A DNA stretch of 20,210 nt from Candidatus Collierbacteria bacterium (lineage in GTDB: Bacteria > Patescibacteriota > Microgenomatia > UBA1400 > MFAQ01): positions 1 through 20,210 of the forward strand of contig CAIQPO010000034.1 of NCBI GenBank assembly GCA_903873735.1, given 5' to 3'. Under the pieces are notes generated by a model that saw only the letters and a program-made list of their open reading frames with translations, did no database searches and was not told the origin of the DNA. Shown in pieces: positions 13,460-20,210 of this stretch. Positions within the stretch are counted from its first letter, which is position 1. Every line of letters starts with the position of its first letter. The translations under genes were made by a program, and so were the position numbers.

Positions 13460-14176
13460 ATGAGTGATATTGAAAGGCGTAGATTGATTTTGAAGGTGAG
13501 TGGCGAGTTATTTCAGTCGGGAGAAGAGCATATTGATTTTCAAAAATATGATGAAGTGGCTAGACAAATTATAGATATTGTGAATGAGACCGGAATTCAG
13601 CTGGCGATGGTGGTTGGGGGTGGAAACATCTTCCGTGGTAGAGAAAGGGGTTCGCAAGTAGACCATACAGAAGCTGACTCTATGGGCATGTTGGCGACAA
13701 TAATGAATGGCATCGCCCTGAGAGAAGCTTTGGTGAGGAATGGTGCCGAGAATACCAGATTGATGACGGCACTCCACATACCGGAGTTAGCAGAACCTTA
13801 TATTCGAATGAAGGCAAGACACCACCTGGATGAAAATAGATTGGTGGTATTGGCTGGAGGTTTGGGGAAGCCAAATTTTTCAACTGATTCGGCCGTAGCG
13901 CAGTATGCAGATGAACTACTATGTGAAATGGTACTTAAGGCAAGTACGATTGATGGAATCTACACAAAAGATCCAAAGAAATATCCAGATGCAGAGAAGC
14001 TAGAAGAAATATCGTATCTTGAAGCTTTAAGATCTGGTATTCAAGTGATGGATACAACAGCCTTTGCAATGTGCATGAGATCTGGAATTCCAATCTTCGT
14101 ATTTGATATCAAAGATTTGGACAGACTTCCGGATATATTAAACGGTGACTTTTCCTTTGGGACTTTAGTTACTTAA
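13460..14176 (+). CDS. pyrH: UMP kinase
   Basis: This encodes 238 residues, the usual bacterial PyrH length. It catalyses ATP-dependent phosphorylation of UMP to UDP in pyrimidine nucleotide synthesis, as a cytosolic hexamer. The amino-acid-kinase fold motifs are clear: LKVSGELF (residues 11-18), VVGGGNIFRG (51-60), the segment around DHTEADSMGMLATIMNGIAL, the uridylate-binding stretch NFSTDSAVAQYADEL, and KASTIDGIYTKDPKKYPDA near the nucleotide site. It stands alone here, not beside tsf or frr as in many bacteria. The ATG has no SD and a possible -10 close upstream, suggesting a leaderless or very short-leader mRNA. No terminator hairpin is visible in the 75 bases to the next, convergent gene. 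Confidence 0.96.
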   Translation: MSDIERRRLILKVSGELFQSGEEHIDFQKYDEVARQIIDIVNETGIQLAMVVGGGNIFRGRERGSQVDHTEADSMGMLATIMNGIALREALVRNGAENTRLMTALHIPELAEPYIRMKARHHLDENRLVVLAGGLGKPNFSTDSAVAQYADELLCEMVLKASTIDGIYTKDPKKYPDAEKLEEISYLEALRSGIQVMDTTAFAMCMRSGIPIFVFDIKDLDRLPDILNGDFSFGTLVT

Positions 14177-14251
14177 ATAGTAGCTTGGAATAGATAGTAA
14201 ATTCACCCACACTCAAACATCTGTTAGCCATCTTCTAAACCGGATATGTCG

Positions 14252-15832
14252 TCATAAAATCAAGGAAGACAAACCAGCTTCTTGAAGCAATCGTTCAAGT
14301 TCTTGTTTGAAAATGTTTGCTCCAGAACCTTCTGGGTATTTTTTTTGATTATCGTATAGATTTGCCCAGCCTGTGATTCCTCCTAGCGATACTGCCACAA
14401 GAAGTTTGGCTCTGAATTGCTGATAAAGAATATCCTGTCTGTTTTGAGGAATTTCTAGATCGCGTTGATGATTGCCAGCGAATGATGATCCCATGTGGTA
14501 CGGATCATCAAAATGTCCTCTAAACAATCGAAATGCAGATTTTTTATTAAATTCTTGGAGTGATTCCTTGGATGTATTTCCTTGCGTTTTTAGTAAAAAA
14601 TGGAAATCAGGATTTTGTAAACATCTTTGTTCAATAAAAGTGTTAAGTTTTTCCCATGTACTCTCAGACAATGGAATGTTATTCAAATATGCATTGTCGG
14701 ATGTTTCGACTAGTGAAAAAAGAATGGTTAAATCTTTATCATCATCAAACTGGTCAATCATTTGCTGAAGAGAGTTTTCAATGCTTTTTACAACCCTTGT
14801 TTCCAAAGACTTTATGGTTATAAGCCTTTTTAGTTGCGGGTCTCTGATTTTATGGACATGTTCAGTCATTACCTTTTCCGTATGAGATCTCAAGCCTGGA
14901 TACTGCACAAGATTGTCCTGTTGATGTTGAAGGCTAGCATCGCTTTGAGAAAGGGCAATTTGAGTTTGTGATCTTTGATTTCTTAATGTCGTCCAGACTT
15001 CCGAAGATAGTATAACTGCGATTTGAGCCGTAAGTTTTGGATCATCAGTTTCACCAAGATTTCTTGTATAAATCGCTTGTCTAGCAAGCTCCACTGGATA
15101 TTCTGGCGGCTTTTCTGTAATCGCTTCGGTAATTACCTTAATCGCATCAGCACTTCTTTGGGAGGTAAAGTCCATCTGATCAATACACCGATCAGGTGAT
15201 CCAACATGATATGGATCAATTACTGAATATATTAGCGACCCGTCTTTGTATGATACGAGGGTATGTTGAGTGTGCGGAGTTTCTTTTGAATATGTGCCTT
15301 TGCGCCTTGGTAACTCTAGGTTGTGACTAGTTTTGGTTGATATGATTGCATGTGATTCCAAGATATCTGGATTATATTTTTCTGCGATTGTTCGAAAAAC
15401 TTTATAGTAAGAGTAATTGAAGTTTGTACAATTAGTGGCCCTGGGATGGCTTAAATCTAAAGTTTGTTGTACTGGTTGTAGCCCAGTAATTTGCTGAAGA
15501 TCTTGATTTGTGCCAGAATATACTACATCGAAAGCTAGCCTCAAAATGTTATTTAGACTCGGGTCTTCTCTAATTTGTGTTTCCAGGTCTGGGTGAGTAT
15601 TAAGAAATAAATCGATCTGTCCTCTTACGTAAAGCTGTTCTTGTTGGTCATAATTTTTTTCGATAAGATAGATTGAAGGCTGGCGGAGTTTGTTGAGAAG
15701 CGGTGCTGGTATTTTTTCGTGGTTAGTGTTGTGTTCTTCTATATCAACAGCGCGAATATTCAGGCTAGCTGCCTCTTTGCTCAAAAAGCCTTGTTGTAAG
15801 TATTCTTGTGGAAGAAAAGAAAAACCCTCCAT
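14252..15832 (-). CDS. Large protein of unknown function with a possible Cys-His-Asp triad
   Basis: This encodes 526 residues, soluble, with no signal peptide. I do not recognise a named family. Residues 134-210 contain NCTNFNYSYYKVFRTI (Cys135 at a helix start), then a histidine-bearing strand HTLVSYKDG (His190) and a following strand IYSVIDPYH (Asp206). This order and spacing, with 'H...DG...(I/V)DP', resembles the catalytic core of transglutaminase-like cysteine peptidases. The rest is helical and Gln-rich, with a long charged region (about 300-380). The ATG lies two bases after the stop of the upstream frameshifted gene, with no SD, so translation probably depends on coupling. The two genes form an operon convergent with pyrH. 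The enzyme idea is inference; the gene itself is well supported by its length. Confidence 0.7.
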   Translation of the reverse strand: MEGFSFLPQEYLQQGFLSKEAASLNIRAVDIEEHNTNHEKIPAPLLNKLRQPSIYLIEKNYDQQEQLYVRGQIDLFLNTHPDLETQIREDPSLNNILRLAFDVVYSGTNQDLQQITGLQPVQQTLDLSHPRATNCTNFNYSYYKVFRTIAEKYNPDILESHAIISTKTSHNLELPRRKGTYSKETPHTQHTLVSYKDGSLIYSVIDPYHVGSPDRCIDQMDFTSQRSADAIKVITEAITEKPPEYPVELARQAIYTRNLGETDDPKLTAQIAVILSSEVWTTLRNQRSQTQIALSQSDASLQHQQDNLVQYPGLRSHTEKVMTEHVHKIRDPQLKRLITIKSLETRVVKSIENSLQQMIDQFDDDKDLTILFSLVETSDNAYLNNIPLSESTWEKLNTFIEQRCLQNPDFHFLLKTQGNTSKESLQEFNKKSAFRLFRGHFDDPYHMGSSFAGNHQRDLEIPQNRQDILYQQFRAKLLVAVSLGGITGWANLYDNQKKYPEGSGANIFKQELERLLQEAGLSSLIL

Positions 15833-15834
15833 AT

Positions 15835-16483
15835 TTATATAGCTGTAGGTTGTTTGGTAGGTATAACTCCAATAACCTCTTGTTGGTTAATTAGTCCGTC
15901 TCCAGTAATTCTAATCGCAAGGCCGTGGTCATCATTAACGTCTTGTATTGCCCCACTCGAGCACACCCTATCAAGAGTAGATACCAGTATTATTGCAGTG
16001 TCTCTGTTGACACCCATCTCTACAGTGAGTCCTTTTTTTTTCATAATAATCAGTGGTCCAGTAAAGTTCAGGTTTATCAGTCTCTGAGGGTTGAGTCGCT
16101 CTGAATACTAATACCTTAGAAGTGTCAATACCCGATTGTCTAGCTACTTCGAGATTGATTGAATAACCTTTTTCTTCGGGTCTTATAGTTCCATCTGCTT
16201 TTGGCACTGATGGTGCTATAGTTTCATCACCAAAGATAGTGCCACTCTCCCCCCCAGCCTTTGCCCATCTATCTTTAGATAGCTTTTTCTCAAAAAGAGA
16301 TGTGTTTTTTAGGTATTGGTATTGTTCCTCAGGAGGAAGTTTGTTTAAAAAGTTTGTTTGGAAATCAGGGTCTTGAAATATTTCTGAGGTTAGGAAACCA
16401 ATTTCGATACCTTCCTCTTGGAGTCTTTCAGCTCGTGGTATTGGCTTAGATGATATTTCATCACCAAAAATATTGTCAAACAT
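15835..16483 (-). CDS. Unknown protein, reading frame shifted at a run of nine A
   Basis: The gene begins at 16483 (MFDNIFGDEISS) and stays in one frame to a run of nine A (16041-16033 on the minus strand). In that frame the sequence then degrades into THCRDGCQQRH and stops at 15971. A one-base-shifted frame starting at the same run continues sensibly (KGLTVEMGVNRDTAIILVSTL) to a stop at 15835. Deleting one A joins both into a protein of about 216 residues. Transcriptional slippage, a real mutation or an assembly error could each explain this. Residues 5-19 and 83-97 form an internal repeat (IFGDE...P-R/K-A-E/D). No membrane segment or known domain is visible. It is the first gene of an operon with the 526-residue protein, starting from a probable leaderless promoter at 16490-16495. 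It is not recognised. Confidence 0.6.
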
Positions 16484-16489
16484 ATGTTT

Positions 16490-16495
16490 ATGTTA
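16490..16495 (-). promoter_or_regulatory. Candidate -10 element for a leaderless transcript
   Basis: On the minus strand TAACAT is followed by six bases and then the ATG at 16483, with no SD sequence. The arrangement matches TATATT-N7-GTG at 1376-1389 and TACTAT-N6-ATG at 20028-20016. Confidence 0.4.
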
Positions 16496-16520
16496 CATCA
16501 CTAAAGTAATGTTAAATTTA

Positions 16521-18002
16521 ATGAGAATGGATAAAAAGAAATTTCTTGGGATTTTGCTGTTTGTAATTGGGGCTATGGGAATGGTACTTGAACTTGTTGG
16601 TTCGAGAATACTTTCACCTTATTACGGTAACACAATTTATGTTTGGACTAGTCTTATTGGAGTGATTTTGGGAGCGATGAGTTTGGGTTATTTATGGGGA
16701 GGTGAGATTGCTGATAGAGAGAGCGATTTGGACGGCATGATATCCAGATTACTTCTAATTTCTGGGTTGCTTGTGGGATTAACTGGTTTATTTAAAGAAT
16801 TAGTTCTACAGTTTATCTCCACCTCGTTTACTTCAAGTAATTTTGGTCTTTTGGTATCCTCAGTTTTGTTGTTTGGTCCGACATCTTTTTTGTTGGGATC
16901 CATCTCACCAATTTGTGCAAATCTCACAATTCTCAATACAAAAGAAAAAGGGAGTGCATTGGGGAGCTTGTATGCATTTTCTACCGTCGGTAGTATTTGT
17001 GGGACTTTTCTTGCTGGTTTTATTCTTATTCCATTATTCGGAAATACATTACTTTTATTTTTGTTAGCGATGATTTTGATAGTTTTATCCGCAGTGATAG
17101 GTAAGTTTGAGAACAGGATTGATTTGATAGTTGGTGTTTTGGTAATTGGAGTTGCTTGGGTTTATGGAAGAGAAAATAAATTTTTTAGTATTGGAATTAT
17201 TGACGATATTGATTCTAGATACTCTAGAATTCAAGTAAAAGAATCGATTCAGTATTTTCCACAGCTAGTGAGATATATAGTGATGGATAATCATGGATGG
17301 CAATCAGCAATATTTCCTAACGAACCGAATAATCTAGTTTTTGAGTATACAAAGGCATACAGACTCAGCGATGAACTTAAACCTGCTAGAAGAAACGCTT
17401 TGATGATAGGTGGTGCTGGTATGACATTCCCTAGAGATTTTGTGAGAAATGAGGGTAAAAAAATTGATGTGGTTGAAATTGATCCAAAGATGATTGAGCT
17501 GGCTAAAAAGTATTTTCTTTTTAAAGAAGACCCTGCAATAAGTGTTATTGAAGATGATGCCAGGAAATATGTTAAATATTCCAATAATATTTATGACGTG
17601 GTGTTATTGGATGCCTTTGTGGGAATTTCTCCACCACCACATTTGACAACTTTTGAATTTATAAGCCAACTAAAAAATAAGTTGAGCGATGATGGAGTGA
17701 TGATGGTTAATCTTGTGGGATCGTTTACCGGGGTTAGGTCTGAATTTGTGTTGGCGGAAATTAAAACTATCAGGGAAATATTTCCCTATGTAGATATTTA
17801 TAAATTGTCACCAAAAAGAAACGATACAGATTTACAAAATATTTTTGTGGTGGCGTATAAGGATGATGAAGCTAGGCCTGACAAAATATTAGATGCGGAT
17901 TTGTCCAAGTTGTTTTCTACAAAGGTAACAGTAGACACTGGCAAAAGTAAGGTGCTAACTGATGATCACAATCCAGTGGAATTTTTGACTAGAAATCTTT
18001 GA
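16521..18002 (+). CDS. Membrane protein fused to a spermidine-synthase-like domain
   Basis: This encodes 493 residues. The N-terminal half has about seven hydrophobic helices, beginning LGILLFVIGAMGMVLELVGSRI and YVWTSLIGVILGAMSLGYLWGG, as in the fused 'MFS/spermidine synthase' family. The C-terminal half is a class I methyltransferase-like domain: GGAGMTFPRDF (from 297), VEIDPKMIELAKKYF with acidic D321 ending strand beta2, DDARKYV, and YDVVLLDAF with D364. The D-x-x-D-P pocket of true spermidine synthases is not seen after D364 (DAFVG instead), so aminopropyl transfer is doubtful. Starts at 16509, 16521 and 16527 are all possible; none has an SD, and 16521/16527 avoid overlap with the divergent gene. 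It precedes, and overlaps by 4 bases, a PMT-type glycosyltransferase gene. Confidence 0.78.
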   Translation: MRMDKKKFLGILLFVIGAMGMVLELVGSRILSPYYGNTIYVWTSLIGVILGAMSLGYLWGGEIADRESDLDGMISRLLLISGLLVGLTGLFKELVLQFISTSFTSSNFGLLVSSVLLFGPTSFLLGSISPICANLTILNTKEKGSALGSLYAFSTVGSICGTFLAGFILIPLFGNTLLLFLLAMILIVLSAVIGKFENRIDLIVGVLVIGVAWVYGRENKFFSIGIIDDIDSRYSRIQVKESIQYFPQLVRYIVMDNHGWQSAIFPNEPNNLVFEYTKAYRLSDELKPARRNALMIGGAGMTFPRDFVRNEGKKIDVVEIDPKMIELAKKYFLFKEDPAISVIEDDARKYVKYSNNIYDVVLLDAFVGISPPPHLTTFEFISQLKNKLSDDGVMMVNLVGSFTGVRSEFVLAEIKTIREIFPYVDIYKLSPKRNDTDLQNIFVVAYKDDEARPDKILDADLSKLFSTKVTVDTGKSKVLTDDHNPVEFLTRNL

Positions 18003-19267
18003 TAGTTGATAATGAATTAATGGGTTTTTGGCGTTTTTTGAGGAAAAATATTGATTGGGTTATGTTTTGGGAGTTGTATTTACTATCTGTGGGATTGCTA
18101 ATTAGGTTTTATCATGTCCTCATCGCCCATCCCCTAACTGATTATTTATATTCTGACACCAAGAATTATTTTGACGCGGCAGAGAGAATAATGTTTGGAA
18201 CTCAGGGATACTACAATGTGTTTACCCAACCTGGTTACTCCATTTTTATTTCATTTATGTCTGCCTTGACTGGTGATATGTATAAAGGAGTGGTCTTTGT
18301 GGCAATTTTTCAAGGCTTTGTTTCTATTTTGGCAATTTATTTACTTTATAGAGTTGCCAAAAAAATCTTGAGTAAAAATCAGGCTCTAGTTTACTTGCTG
18401 GTAATGATTATTTATTTTCCACTTATTAGCTATTCTGGCTTTTTGATGACCGAAACTGTAGGTTTTATTTTGGTCTCTTTTTATTTTTGGGTGCTTATGA
18501 ATCAGATGAGTGTCCGTATTAAGCTTTACATATTCTCAGTTACCTCGTTTTTACCCTTACTTTTCAGACCAACCTTAATGTTGGGTATTTTATTGTGTGC
18601 AGCTTATTTGCTATGGAAAGAAGCAAAATCTAAGCTTTTAAGAAATATTAAACTTTGGTTGGTATTGGTTGTTGGTTTTTTGGGGTCAGGAATGATCACT
18701 GTGTATTTAAACTTTAATATTTCAAATAAATGGATTTTGACTCCATTAAATGGAGGTCTGAATTTTGCTCAAGGGGCTTGTTTTATAAAAGAATATAAGG
18801 ATTCTAACGGTTGGGGTTTTGCCTCTCCTAGTCATGTACAAAGAAACTTTGAGGGTACAAAATATTTTGATAAACCTTTTTATGATAGTGGCCATTTTTA
18901 TATGGCTGGGATAGGGTGTTATTTTGAAAAACCACGGAGGCTTTTGTATAAATTATTTGAGCCTTATTACCTTTTTTTTGATAATAATGCTTGGCCAGGG
19001 TCTGACAATTCAAAAGAGAAGCCAGTGTTGTCTTCGTCTTTGCTAGTATTTGCATTTTTTGTGATACCTGCATTGATCCTTTCATTTTTTCAGATTAAAG
19101 AAAAGAAAAATAGATCTCTCTTTGTAAAACTTTGGATTTTTCCCCTCACGCTTTTTGTTTCCACTGTCATGTATTACGGAGACGTTAGATATAGAATTCC
19201 TTACGATGGAATTTTTATATTGGTTGCATTTTGGGTATTTCGTTTGTGGCGGAAAATGGGTATATAA
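17999..19267 (+). CDS. GT-C membrane glycosyltransferase, PMT/ArnT-like
   Basis: This encodes 422 residues with roughly nine to ten hydrophobic helices. After the first TM helix comes YSDTKNYFDAAERIMFG, carrying the acidic residue and 'D..Y...A' pattern of the first extracytoplasmic loop in PMT/ArnT-like enzymes. TQPGYSIFISFMSALTGD follows, a typical continuation, and the C-terminal loop has DVRYRIPYDGIF, the family's 'RYR-P' feature. Such proteins transfer sugars from polyprenyl-phosphate donors on the outer face of the membrane. The donor and acceptor are unknown. The chosen TTG start forms a TTGA overlap with the upstream stop, indicating coupling. An ATG at 18020 (MGFWRFL) is an equally plausible start seven codons in, and neither has an SD. 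The large loop near residues 250-310 is hydrophilic and probably external. Confidence 0.72.
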   Translation: MIVDNELMGFWRFLRKNIDWVMFWELYLLSVGLLIRFYHVLIAHPLTDYLYSDTKNYFDAAERIMFGTQGYYNVFTQPGYSIFISFMSALTGDMYKGVVFVAIFQGFVSILAIYLLYRVAKKILSKNQALVYLLVMIIYFPLISYSGFLMTETVGFILVSFYFWVLMNQMSVRIKLYIFSVTSFLPLLFRPTLMLGILLCAAYLLWKEAKSKLLRNIKLWLVLVVGFLGSGMITVYLNFNISNKWILTPLNGGLNFAQGACFIKEYKDSNGWGFASPSHVQRNFEGTKYFDKPFYDSGHFYMAGIGCYFEKPRRLLYKLFEPYYLFFDNNAWPGSDNSKEKPVLSSSLLVFAFFVIPALILSFFQIKEKKNRSLFVKLWIFPLTLFVSTVMYYGDVRYRIPYDGIFILVAFWVFRLWRKMGI

Positions 19268-19305
19268 TCGGCCATGCAGTACCTTAAAACAGAAAGGAGG
19301 ATTTG

Positions 19306-19551
19306 ATGAGCAAGATTGCGAAATTGGGCAAGATTGCCCTGGTTGTGTTTTTCGTCCTATCGCTTTTTGCTTATGCTATTGCCACGGTTCTTCCATTGTT
19401 GCTGTGTCTGGGTGCGGTCTTTTACTTTGCTTGTGGAAGTGGAAATCCGTTTGTGATTACCGGTTCTACATTATTGCTATTGGCAGTAGTCAGCATTCTG
19501 ATTTCTCCTTTCATCCAATATTTGATTGATCGAAAAAAATCAGTCAAGTGA
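19306..19551 (+). CDS. Small membrane protein, unknown function
   Basis: This encodes 81 residues with a basic N-terminus, a long hydrophobic region (about 8-42, one bent or two helices), a short CGSGNP turn, a second hydrophobic segment (about 49-72) and a basic tail (DRKKSVK). No family is recognised. AAGGAGG lies five bases before the ATG and fixes this start rather than the TTG three bases earlier. The gene is 38 bases after the GT-C gene and could be transcribed with it. It has a strong terminator just downstream. Its last 12 bases overlap the 3' end of the convergent MgtC-family gene. Confidence 0.65.
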   Translation: MSKIAKLGKIALVVFFVLSLFAYAIATVLPLLLCLGAVFYFACGSGNPFVITGSTLLLLAVVSILISPFIQYLIDRKKSVK

Positions 19552-20016
19552 TTCCTCATGACCCACCCTGTGTGGGTCTTTTTTTGAAGAGAATACTTTT
19601 TTTAATATTGCCTTGTAAAAGGTGATTACTTCATCATGAGTTGGAATTCTTGGAACGATGATAGATACGGCTGAGGCGATAATGGCTATCCAATAATATC
19701 CAAAGCCAAGCGCCATTCCAATGGCACCAGCAAACCAAATACTGGCGGCAGTGGTGAGGTTTCTCACCCTCGAGCTGGTATCTTTTAGAATCAACCCAGC
19801 TCCTAAGAAACCAATTCCAGATACAATTTGAGCGGCAATTCTAGTTTTTGACTCTGGGTCAGTAGCTGAAAGGAGAGTAAACAGAGATGAACCGCAAATT
19901 ACCATAATATGGGTACTTATCCCGGCGTCCTTACCTCTCGCTTCCCTTTCAGCACCAATAAAGTAACCAAGAATTATTCCCAAAAGAAGATTTGAAATAA
20001 AGTGTAGTTCGTTCAT
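19540..20016 (-). CDS. MgtC/SapB family membrane protein
   Basis: This encodes 158 residues. The N-terminal hydrophobic helix runs into GYFIGAERE (E23-R24-E25), then GISTHIMVICGSSLF, then the family hallmark R-x-AAQIVSGIGFLGAGLIL (about 59-77), and LTTAASIWFAGAIGMALGFGYYW. Four to five membrane helices are expected. MgtC proteins are inner-membrane regulators tied to Mg2+ limitation, acid or virulence stress, acting on F-type ATPase or phosphate uptake in some pathogens; short family members without the C-terminal ACT-like domain, like this one, are common and less understood. The ATG at 20016 is preceded by a possible -10 (TACTAT) six bases away. A GTG at 20031 would add five residues. The 3' end overlaps the convergent 81-residue gene and contains that gene's terminator. 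Confidence 0.88.
   Translation of the reverse strand: MNELHFISNLLLGIILGYFIGAEREARGKDAGISTHIMVICGSSLFTLLSATDPESKTRIAAQIVSGIGFLGAGLILKDTSSRVRNLTTAASIWFAGAIGMALGFGYYWIAIIASAVSIIVPRIPTHDEVITFYKAILKKVFSSKKDPHRVGHEESLD
19560..19585 (+). terminator. Terminator after the 81-residue membrane protein gene
   Basis: A seven-base-pair stem GACCCAC/GTGGGTC (19560-19566 with 19572-19578, loop CCTGT) is followed by seven T. It lies wholly inside the 3' coding end of the convergent MgtC-family gene. Confidence 0.85.
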
Positions 20017-20022
20017 ACATGA

Positions 20023-20028
20023 ATAGTA
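20023..20028 (-). promoter_or_regulatory. Candidate -10 element for the MgtC-family gene
   Basis: TACTAT on the minus strand ends six bases before the ATG at 20016, with no SD, the same leaderless geometry seen at 1376 and 16490. A -35 is not evident. Confidence 0.4.
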
Positions 20029-20100
20029 CACCTAAAAGTTTTTTTGGAAAACTATAAATTCGTAAAAAATTTTCAGACAATTGAGAGATTTTTATATTTT

Positions 20101-20210
20101 GGGTGGGTGACGGGATTCGCCTTCGGTCGCTTTGCGCCTCAGGGCCGGGCTCGCTGGGTTTGTTACGAAACCAGCTCCGCCAAGTTCTCATCCCTTTATC
20201 GACTTAAATC
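20101..20210. other. G+C-rich non-coding segment at the window edge
   Basis: After the A/T-rich leader of the MgtC gene, composition jumps abruptly to G+C-rich at 20101. The start (GGGTGGGTGACGGGATTCG) resembles, on the minus strand, the 3' end of a tRNA (CGAATCCCGTC then ACCCACC), but no matching 5' half is present. It contains copy 3 of the dispersed motif and a hairpin GCTGG...CCAGC around GTTACG. I see no convincing gene. Confidence 0.4.
20149..20169 (+). repeat. Copy 3 of the GCTCG-N8-GTTACG dispersed motif
   Basis: GCTCG and GTTACG start 13 bases apart, and the copy ends in GTTACGAA. It is preceded at 20119 by GCCTTCGGTC, matching GTCTTCGGTC before copy 1. All three copies have the same orientation in the window and lie in non-coding DNA. 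Confidence 0.5.

Noticed and set aside
19155..19529. 124-residue frame spanning the end of the GT-C gene and the 81-residue gene
   Set aside because: It overlaps two better-supported genes in other frames, is Cys-rich nonsense-like, and lacks a ribosome-binding site.
20101..20210. Possible tRNA on the minus strand at the window edge
   Set aside because: CGAATCCCGTC followed by ACCCACC looks like a tRNA 3' end, but there is no complementary acceptor 5' strand, D arm or anticodon arm in the expected place.
1..20210. CRISPR array or alternative genetic code
   Set aside because: No regularly spaced direct repeats were seen anywhere. TGA serves as a normal stop in several genes (for example at 19549-19551 and 12203-12205), so TGA recoding is excluded.

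Overview
The window looks like a piece of a small, compact bacterial genome, most plausibly a Patescibacteria (CPR) member of the Microgenomates/Katanobacteria type. This assignment is an inference. It rests on the low-G+C host backbone, tightly packed and overlapping genes, two tRNAs without an encoded CCA end, several genes with no Shine-Dalgarno (SD) sequence but a -10-like hexamer 6-7 nt before the start codon, many small unknown membrane proteins, and a GT4/GH57/GH15 polysaccharide operon. TGA is used as a stop throughout, so the TGA=Gly lineages are unlikely.

Layout. 1-900: two small unknown membrane proteins on the minus strand with their own promoter and terminator. 934-1320: tRNA-Arg(UCG) and tRNA-Lys(CUU) pointing at each other, with a hairpin-rich spacer that holds two copies of a degenerate repeat. 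A third copy lies at the right edge of the window. 1389-2645: an MGDG-synthase/MurG-like glycosyltransferase. 2762-7754: a visibly G+C-richer four-gene minus-strand operon. In transcription order it encodes a lipoprotein combining a solute-binding-like region with a von Willebrand factor A (vWA) domain, an XpaC-like membrane protein, a membrane-anchored binding-protein-like protein, and a TelA-like protein. Every gene has a strong SD, the operon has a textbook sigma-70 promoter preceded by 11-bp-phased direct repeats, and a 17-bp imperfect inverted repeat (16/17) brackets the coding part. This is the most unusual system in the window.

7860-13116: an overlapping plus-strand operon (GT4 glycogen-synthase-like enzyme, GH57 alpha-glucanase, GH15 glucoamylase-like enzyme, BadF/BcrA-type sugar kinase) that fits synthesis and recycling of an alpha-glucan with phosphorylation of the released sugar. 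13124-14176: a small unknown gene divergent from pyrH (UMP kinase). 14252-16483: two unknown minus-strand genes. The first is interrupted by a frameshift at a run of nine A, and the second carries a possible transglutaminase-like Cys-His-Asp arrangement. 16521-19267: a membrane protein fused to a spermidine-synthase-like domain, then a GT-C (PMT/ArnT-like) membrane glycosyltransferase. 19306-20016: a small membrane protein convergent with an MgtC/SapB-family protein. The last ~110 bases are non-coding, G+C-rich repeat-like DNA.

All assignments come from reading motifs by eye. No database search was possible.
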